This document shows positions 43,886-43,956 of a DNA stretch of 43,956 nt, one piece after another. The position numbers were made by a program, and so were the translations under genes. The stretch's first letter is position 1. Every line of letters starts with the position of its first letter. Source of the DNA: Actinomycetota bacterium (lineage in GTDB: Bacteria > Actinomycetota > Acidimicrobiia > Acidimicrobiales > Ilumatobacteraceae); NCBI GenBank assembly GCA_009711295.1, contig WLST01000009.1, positions 1 through 43,956 of the forward strand, in the 5' to 3' direction. Under the pieces are notes generated by a model, which searched no databases, had not been told where the DNA came from, and saw only the letters and a list, made by a program, of their open reading frames with translations.

Positions 43886-43956
43886 GCCCGCGGATCTCCT
43901 TTGATTCCATTGAGCTTTGGTGCAACTCGTGTTTTATAGCGAACGTTCAGCTGCAG
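43882..43956 (-). CDS. C-terminal end of an upstream gene (clipped by window edge)
   Basis: The last 24 codons of a minus-strand frame that enters from beyond the right edge. They read ...LNVRYKTRVAPKLNGIKG and end at TGA 43882, overlapping the mshC GTG as GTGA. The other two minus frames contain stops in this stretch. The 4-nt overlap is the same style as most junctions in the window, so a real gene end is plausible. I cannot identify the family from so short a piece. Confidence 0.5.
   Translation of the reverse strand: MQLNVRYKTRVAPKLNGIKGDPRA

Noticed and set aside
1-43956. tRNA genes, rRNA, CRISPR arrays and prophage genes
   Set aside because: Gaps between genes are too short, and no cloverleaf, repeat-spacer pattern or phage protein was seen.

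Overview
The window is one dense, almost entirely minus-strand block of bacterial housekeeping genes. There is no RNA gene, no insertion sequence, no CRISPR array, and no gap over 300 bases. I recognise 48 genes plus one clipped gene end at the right edge; only two (a luciferase-like oxidoreductase and arsR) lie on the plus strand. The organism is most likely an actinobacterium. Evidence is mshC (mycothiol ligase), a phosphatidylinositol-mannoside (PIM) set (HIT protein, pgsA-type synthase, patA-type acyltransferase, pimA-type mannosyltransferase), an F420-type luciferase-like enzyme, and a gene order close to mycobacteria (thrS-HIT-pgsA-patA-pimA ... pdxS-pdxT-yebC ... ruvCAB ... secDF-apt-rel). 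Moderate GC and Thr-rich secretory linkers would fit Acidimicrobiia, but that class call is inference.

Layout in transcription order (right to left): mshC and thrS; the PIM lipid genes; an inserted arsenic cassette (arsR, arsI/cadI, aqpS-like channel, arsC) with a luciferase-like gene; pimA, a degenerate M48-type membrane protein, and a DUF3048 lipoprotein; pdxS/pdxT (vitamin B6), yebC and a peroxiredoxin; ruvC-ruvA-ruvB; queA-tgt (queuosine); yajC-secD-secF; apt and bifunctional rel; hisS, aspS, rarA; two small membrane proteins, alaS, ruvX, mltG; the shikimate run aroE-aroC-aroK-aroB-aroQ; pepP, efp, nusB; and the pyrimidine operon pyrR-pyrB-pyrC-carA (carA cut by the left edge).

Most junctions are 1-8 nt overlaps (ATGA, GTGA, TAGTG, TAATG) or gaps under 35 nt, so translation is probably coupled over long stretches. 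Two regulatory sites are clear. One is a PyrR-binding hairpin in the pyrR leader that runs into the ribosome binding site. The other is a 13-bp perfect inverted repeat between arsI and arsR that should be the ArsR operator.

The most interesting region is 35.1-38.0 kb. An arsenic module that pairs arsenate reductase with an aquaglyceroporin rather than an ArsB/Acr3 pump sits inside the PIM gene set and separates patA/pgsA from pimA. Other points worth checking are a membrane protein with an M48 protease fold but a destroyed HExxH site, rarA with no ATG/GTG/TTG start at the expected place, and a CDP-alcohol phosphotransferase with Lys in place of the motif Arg.
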